Assembly (NCBI RefSeq): GCF_036327755.1
Contig: NZ_CP109596.1
Location: forward strand, 6,820,001 to 6,884,000
Origin: Nocardia sp. NBC_01503
GTDB taxonomy: Bacteria > Actinomycetota > Actinomycetes > Mycobacteriales > Mycobacteriaceae
DNA length: 64,000 bases
Direction: 5' to 3'
Shown: in pieces, positions 60,424-64,000 of the stretch
Position numbering within the stretch: position 1 is the first letter of the stretch
Layout: the number at the start of each line of letters is the position of its first letter
The notes under the pieces: model-generated
Database searches by the model: none
What the model was told of the DNA's origin: nothing
The model's input: only the letters and a program-made list of their open reading frames with translations
Position numbers and translations under genes: made by a program

Positions 60424-61350
60424 CTAGCCCCTGAGGGCGGCGGCCGCGGCGGCCAGCAGCATTCCGCGGTAGGTGCCACCGAACAGCGCCACGTGGACGA
60501 ACAGCGGGTGCAGTTGATGCAGTGGAATGCGTTGCCGCCAGCCTGAACTCAGGGGCATGCGGTCGTGGTAGGCGGCCACGATGCGGTCCAGATGTGGTGC
60601 GCCGAAGAGGGCGAGCATGGCCAGATCGGTTTCGCGGTGACCGCCGTGTGCGGCGGGATCTATGAGTATGGCGCGGTCGGCGGTCCAGAGCAGGTTTCCG
60701 GACCAGAGGTCGCCGTGCAGGCGACTGGGCGGCTCCGGTGGTCCGGCGAGGTCGTCTATGCGGCGGATGACCTCTTCGATCAGGCGTACGCCCGCTCGGC
60801 CCAGATGTGGTTCGGCCGCGGGTAGATAGGGTGCCAGTCGTCGTTCGGCATACCAGCTCCCCCACTCCCCGGTGCTCGGTGCGTTGTCCAGTGGGAGGGT
60901 GGCGATGTATCCCGTCCAGGGTGCGCCGTAGGTCTCGGGGGCGAGGGCGTGCATTTCGGCGAGGTCGTGACCGAATTTCTCGGCGACCGCGGGCGATGCG
61001 GATTCGGTTGTCAGCCAGGGCAGTACGAGCATTGCCCGGTCGGCGGCGAGTACCGGGGGTACGAGGTCGATATCGGCCTCCCCCAGCCAGCGCAGCCCTG
61101 CCGCCTCCGCTCGGAGTGCCCCCGAGGCGGCGAACGTGCCGGATCGCGGCTCGGGATCCGCGGTGACGGGTTCGGAGGGTTTCGGGTTTCCCGTTGTCGG
61201 TTCGGGGGCTTCCGGTATCGCTTTGACGAATACCTCGCGCCCGTCGGCGAGTTGGGCTCGGTACAGCGTCCAGGCGTGGCTGCGGCCGAGGGTCTCCAGG
61301 TGCGCGAGCGAGGCACCTGTCAGGTGGGTCAGGTGCGCGGTCACGTCCAT
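60424..61350 (-). CDS. fructosamine kinase family protein
   Basis: A 308-residue kinase-like protein. It has a Lys in VFVKAIPEA, the catalytic loop RLHGDLWSGNLLW, the metal motif AILIDPAAHGGHRETDLAML and a helical C-terminus, as in fructosamine-3-kinase homologues that phosphorylate sugar adducts on amines and start their removal. A Pro/Thr-rich insertion sits at residues about 47-70. ATG start. It ends 7 bases from the GH1 stop on the opposite strand. Confidence 0.85.
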   Translation of the reverse strand: MDVTAHLTHLTGASLAHLETLGRSHAWTLYRAQLADGREVFVKAIPEAPEPTTGNPKPSEPVTADPEPRSGTFAASGALRAEAAGLRWLGEADIDLVPPVLAADRAMLVLPWLTTESASPAVAEKFGHDLAEMHALAPETYGAPWTGYIATLPLDNAPSTGEWGSWYAERRLAPYLPAAEPHLGRAGVRLIEEVIRRIDDLAGPPEPPSRLHGDLWSGNLLWTADRAILIDPAAHGGHRETDLAMLALFGAPHLDRIVAAYHDRMPLSSGWRQRIPLHQLHPLFVHVALFGGTYRGMLLAAAAAALRG

Positions 61351-61388
61351 GGGATTCGATTCTGGCCGATACGCGCGCCTGTCGAGGG

Positions 61389-62180
61389 TTAGTCGGCGGC
61401 TATGGCGATCCGTGCGCGCAGCAGGGTGGCGGTGGCGGCGTCGGCGGGGAAGAAGGCTTCGATGGCGAGTTCGGCGACGGTGACGTTCATGGGTGTGCCG
61501 AAGACGGTGGTGACACTGATGAAGGCGAGGTCGTGTCCGTCGTAGCGGAAGCGCATGGGCACGACGGCCTGATCGGGTTCGGGGAGGCCGGGTGCTTGCT
61601 CACCGCCGGGGTATCCGCGCAGTTCTTCCCGTAGTTCGATGAGTTCGGGCGCACCGCTGACATCGATCTGCCGTTGCAGTCGTTCGAAGAGGTGTCCGCG
61701 CCATTCGGCGAGGTTGATGATGCGGCCGGCGAGTCCGTCGGGGTGCAGGCTCAGGCGCAGGACGTTCACCGGTGGGGTGAGCAGGCGCGGGTCGATTCCC
61801 TCCAGGAACAGTGCGATTCCGGCATTGGCGTCGACCATGTTCCAGCCGGCGTCGACGGCGAGCGCCGGGTGCGGTTCGTGTCCGGCGAGGATCTGCCGGA
61901 TGGCGCTGCGGACGGGTTCCATGGCGGGGGTATCCAGCTCGGGTTCGGCGTAGACGGGTGCGTATCCGGCCGCGAGGAGCATCCGATTGCGTTCGCGCAG
62001 TGGGATTTCGAGCTCGTCGCACAGGTGCAGGATCATCTGCCGACTGGGTGTGGCGCGTCCGGTTTCGATGAAGCTGAGGTGGCGGGTGGAGGTCTCCGCG
62101 CGCCCGGCCAACTCGAGTTGGCTGAGCCGCCGGGTGACTCGCCAGTGCCGCAGCAGATCCCCGGCCGTTTGTGTACGCAT
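61389..62180 (-). CDS. XRE-family regulator with MmyB-like ligand domain
   Basis: A 263-residue regulator. The N-terminal HTH is GDLLRHWRVTRRLSQLELAG, ETSTRHLSFIETGRATPS. The C-terminal MmyB-type PAS-like domain includes ALAVDAGWNMVDANAGIALF, VNVLRLSLHPDGLAGRIINL and TTVFGTPMNVTVAELAIEAF. These regulators commonly control a neighbouring oxidoreductase or dehydrogenase. It is divergent from the VOC gene at 62314 with a palindrome between. Confidence 0.88.
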   Translation of the reverse strand: MRTQTAGDLLRHWRVTRRLSQLELAGRAETSTRHLSFIETGRATPSRQMILHLCDELEIPLRERNRMLLAAGYAPVYAEPELDTPAMEPVRSAIRQILAGHEPHPALAVDAGWNMVDANAGIALFLEGIDPRLLTPPVNVLRLSLHPDGLAGRIINLAEWRGHLFERLQRQIDVSGAPELIELREELRGYPGGEQAPGLPEPDQAVVPMRFRYDGHDLAFISVTTVFGTPMNVTVAELAIEAFFPADAATATLLRARIAIAAD

Positions 62181-62213
62181 GCCCCGATCCTACGAATCCC
62201 GCTCCCGCGCAAC

Positions 62214-62232
62214 CATTACCCGCGAGGTAATG
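62214..62232. promoter_or_regulatory. probable operator between the XRE and VOC genes
   Basis: CATTACC and GGTAATG form a perfect 7-base inverted repeat with a 5-base spacer, 33 bases upstream of the regulator start and about 80 bases upstream of the VOC gene. It probably is the binding site of the MmyB-type regulator. Confidence 0.55.
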
Positions 62233-62313
62233 CGCTCCGATCCACGGGTTCGACCGATGAGTTTCGGCGGCCCGCCCGGTCCCTGTTTCGTGACGACGGA
62301 CAGGAGTGGGCGG

Positions 62314-62655
62314 ATGGACATGTACAGCGTCATGTGTGTGAGCGATGCGGCCGAGTCCGCACGCTGGTACGAGGTGTTCTTCGGCCGCGCCGCCGATCAG
62401 ATCATGGGTGAGGAGTTCCTGTGGCAGGTCGGTGAGAACGCGTGGATCGTCATCGACGACCGGTATATGCGAGCCGAGCGAGTGGGTGGATCGATGGTCA
62501 CCTTCGCCTGGCACGGACTCGACGAGACACTCGCCCGTCTCACCGCGCACGGTATCGAGTACGGCACGATCGAGACGTACGGCAATGGCGTGCGCCATGT
62601 CGATGTCCTGGACCCCGACGGCAACAGCCTCTCCCTCGCCGAACCGCCCGCCTGA
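62314..62655 (+). CDS. VOC family protein (glyoxalase/bleomycin-resistance-like)
   Basis: A 113-residue vicinal oxygen chelate fold protein (YSVMCVSDAAESARWYEVFF, LWQVGENAWIVIDDRY, HVDVLDPDGNSLSLAEPPA). The typical first His is not obvious, so it may bind a ligand without metal. The ATG follows CAGGAGTGG; an upstream in-frame extension crosses the operator and is discarded. Probably controlled by the divergent MmyB-type regulator. Confidence 0.78.
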   Translation: MDMYSVMCVSDAAESARWYEVFFGRAADQIMGEEFLWQVGENAWIVIDDRYMRAERVGGSMVTFAWHGLDETLARLTAHGIEYGTIETYGNGVRHVDVLDPDGNSLSLAEPPA

Positions 62656-62664
62656 TCGAATGAG

Positions 62665-63531
62665 TCAGTGCTGCCCGGGGCGATGGATGACGAAGTCGGA
62701 CAGGGTGATCGGCGGGTGTCCGCCGTACTGCTGGATGGCGGGGGTGACCTGGTAGAGGTTGGTGCCTTCGGACAGGAGGCGGAAGATCTCCCAGAGTTTG
62801 GTGAGGTGTTCGGCCGCATGTGGGCTGCCGTAGAAGTCGATGGCCCAGCGGCGCCAGGTTTCGGGGTCCGTGTCGCGGTAGGTGCGGCCGAGGGTGTGGG
62901 CCGCGGCGTCGATGGGTTGGACGTCGCCGGTCAGGAGTAGGACCGGGTCGGATTTGAGGTCGAGGTCGGAGAGCAGGCCCGCGGCTACCCGGGCTACATC
63001 GCTCGCGGCGATCAGCGGGAGTTCGGTCTCGGCGGGACCGAGTGGGAGTTCCAGGGCGGTCGCGTCGGTGGCGGCGATGAGGGCCAGGTTCTCGAAGAAC
63101 ACGGCCGCGCGCAGGTGGATCGCGCCGATATCGGCCCAGTCCAGGATCTGCTCGGCCGCCCAGTGCTGGCGCATGCGCGGGGTGAGGGCTTGCGGCCCGG
63201 CGGCGAGTTGGGAGACCGCGACGACGCGTTCGACTCCTGCTTCGCGGGCACAGACGGCGAAGGCGCCCGCGGCGTCGAGCAGGCCGTCGATCACCGGGTA
63301 GGTGAAGTAGGCGGCGCGTACGCCGTCCATGGCGGCGCGGGTGAAGGCGAGGTCTCTGAGGTCGCCGACGACGACTTTCGCGCCGAGTGCGCGCAAGACC
63401 GTGGCGCGTTCGTCATCGGTGTGTACGACGGCGCGGACCGGAATCCCGCGCCCGAGTAGTTGCGCTGTGAGATGCCGCCCGGTCGATCCTTGACGTCCCC
63501 CGGCGGCACCGGTGACGAGTACCGGCTCCAT
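62665..63531 (-). CDS. NmrA-like NAD(P)-binding oxidoreductase
   Basis: A 288-residue short-chain-dehydrogenase-like protein of the NmrA/HSCARG group. It opens with VLVTGAAGGRQGSTGRHLTA, then VVVGDLRDLAFTRAAMDGVR and VVAVSQLAAG. The active-site Tyr-x3-Lys of classical dehydrogenases is missing, as usual in this group, so it may be a redox sensor or an isoflavone-reductase-like enzyme. The start at 63531 puts the dinucleotide motif at the N-terminus. Confidence 0.82.
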   Translation of the reverse strand: MEPVLVTGAAGGRQGSTGRHLTAQLLGRGIPVRAVVHTDDERATVLRALGAKVVVGDLRDLAFTRAAMDGVRAAYFTYPVIDGLLDAAGAFAVCAREAGVERVVAVSQLAAGPQALTPRMRQHWAAEQILDWADIGAIHLRAAVFFENLALIAATDATALELPLGPAETELPLIAASDVARVAAGLLSDLDLKSDPVLLLTGDVQPIDAAAHTLGRTYRDTDPETWRRWAIDFYGSPHAAEHLTKLWEIFRLLSEGTNLYQVTPAIQQYGGHPPITLSDFVIHRPGQH

Positions 63532-63630
63532 AGCTTCACGGTACGGTGCGGGCTGTTGCGGCACATGCGCTTTCGCGGGTACGCGCGGTGCGACGGCACC
63601 GGCCTGAAGGTGACGAACCGATATCCCGGT

Positions 63631-64000
63631 CTACAGGGTGCGGAGCACGCGTGCGGGATTGCCCGCGGCGAACACCTTTTCGGGCAGATCGCGGGTGACG
63701 ACACTGCCCGCGCCGACCACGGTATTCGCGCCGATCCTCACCCCCGGACAGACGATGACACCGCCACCCAGCCAGGCATTGTCACCGATGGTGATGGGGG
63801 CGGCGGTCTCCCAGCGTCGGCGGCGCAGCTCGTGATCCTCCATCGGATGCAATGCGGTCAACAATTGCGCGCGCGGACCGATCGAGACGTCATCGCCGAT
63901 GGTCACCGGCGCGCAATCCATCACGATGGCGTCGTAGTTGAGGAAACTGTTGGCGCCCAGACGAATCAGATGCCCGTAATCGCATTGGAAGCGCGGCATG
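63631..64000 (-). CDS. sugar O-acetyltransferase, left-handed beta-helix, 5' part missing
   Basis: A partial maltose/NodL-type acetyltransferase. The visible part has the hexapeptide repeats (VTIGDDVSIGPRAQLLTALH, APITIGDNAWLGGGVIVCPG, VRIGANTVVGAGSVVTRDLP) and ends at the usual GNPARVLR. It starts in FQCDYGHLIRLGANSFLNYD, which in full proteins follows about 60 residues, so the beginning lies beyond the window. An in-frame ATG at 63999 is probably internal. Confidence 0.85.
   Translation of the reverse strand, partial: MPRFQCDYGHLIRLGANSFLNYDAIVMDCAPVTIGDDVSIGPRAQLLTALHPMEDHELRRRRWETAAPITIGDNAWLGGGVIVCPGVRIGANTVVGAGSVVTRDLPEKVFAAGNPARVLRTL

Noticed and set aside
58755..60479. 574-codon minus-strand frame opposite the GH1 gene
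   Set aside because: His/Arg-rich shadow of a clear family 1 glycosidase.
1..64000. CRISPR array, tRNA, rRNA, transposase or integrase
   Set aside because: No regularly spaced repeats, cloverleaf sequence, rRNA block or recombinase motif was seen on either strand; reading by eye could miss a degenerate one.

Overview
The window comes from a high-GC mycolic-acid actinomycete, most likely Nocardia or a close relative. The main evidence is the mycothiol ligase MshC and a syntenic block matching M. tuberculosis Rv2130c-Rv2141c: M20 peptidase, PEBP protein, pyrD, lppL-like lipoprotein, DUF5703, uppP, histidine phosphatase, DUF3090, SCO1664-type protein and mshC. MmpL and MTB12-like proteins, IdeR-like iron boxes and frequent 4-base ATGA/GTGA gene overlaps fit the same placement. 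The genus is inferred. No rRNA, tRNA, CRISPR array, transposase or prophage gene was recognised.

Layout. 1-7.2 kb: two long paralogues of unknown function (251 and 6015) bracket an imine-reductase-like enzyme with its divergent HxlR regulator, a flavin monooxygenase and a Gln-rich LURP-one protein. 7.3-13.4 kb: M20 peptidase, PEBP protein, TetR regulator divergent from a condensation-type acyltransferase, and an acyl-CoA ligase. 13.5-16.7 kb: an unusual three-gene operon of a PfkB-like protein lacking the catalytic Asp and two GTP cyclohydrolase II paralogues, one with a C-terminal membrane hairpin and one lacking the catalytic Tyr. 17.1-18.0 kb: two tandem paralogous small unknown proteins. 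18.1-34.5 kb: the conserved pyrD-mshC block, interrupted by a lipoprotein-MmpL-YrdB operon and by the haem uptake genes hmuTUV with an iron box.

34.8-44.5 kb is rich in lipid and CoA chemistry: a three-part fusion (lipid-binding-like domain, TLP1-type thiolase, crotonase), an alpha/beta hydrolase, a RHH/MazF-like toxin-antitoxin pair with an operator across its start codon, a MerR-controlled methyltransferase, an autoregulated TetR-crotonase pair and a second acyl-CoA ligase. 44.6-49.2 kb is one operon of MFS organic-acid permease, response regulator, histidine kinase and a TAXI binding lipoprotein with no TRAP permease. 49.8-64 kb holds a membrane-anchored kinase-like protein, an EEP nuclease/phosphatase, hydrolases, small conserved proteins, a phosphoribosyltransferase, cyclophilin, a DUF574 methyltransferase, a candidate 33-residue Met-rich peptide, a secreted family 1 glycosidase, a fructosamine-kinase-like protein, a MmyB-type regulator, and an acetyltransferase cut by the window end.

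The best candidate for an undescribed system is the PfkB-like/GTP cyclohydrolase operon at 13542-16749. Its residue pattern suggests a GTP-derived pyrimidine made partly at the membrane and possibly sensed by the degenerate kinase. Other items worth attention are the triple fusion at 34874, the aldo/keto-reductase homologue without its catalytic Lys and His, the two-component/TAXI operon and the Met-rich peptide.
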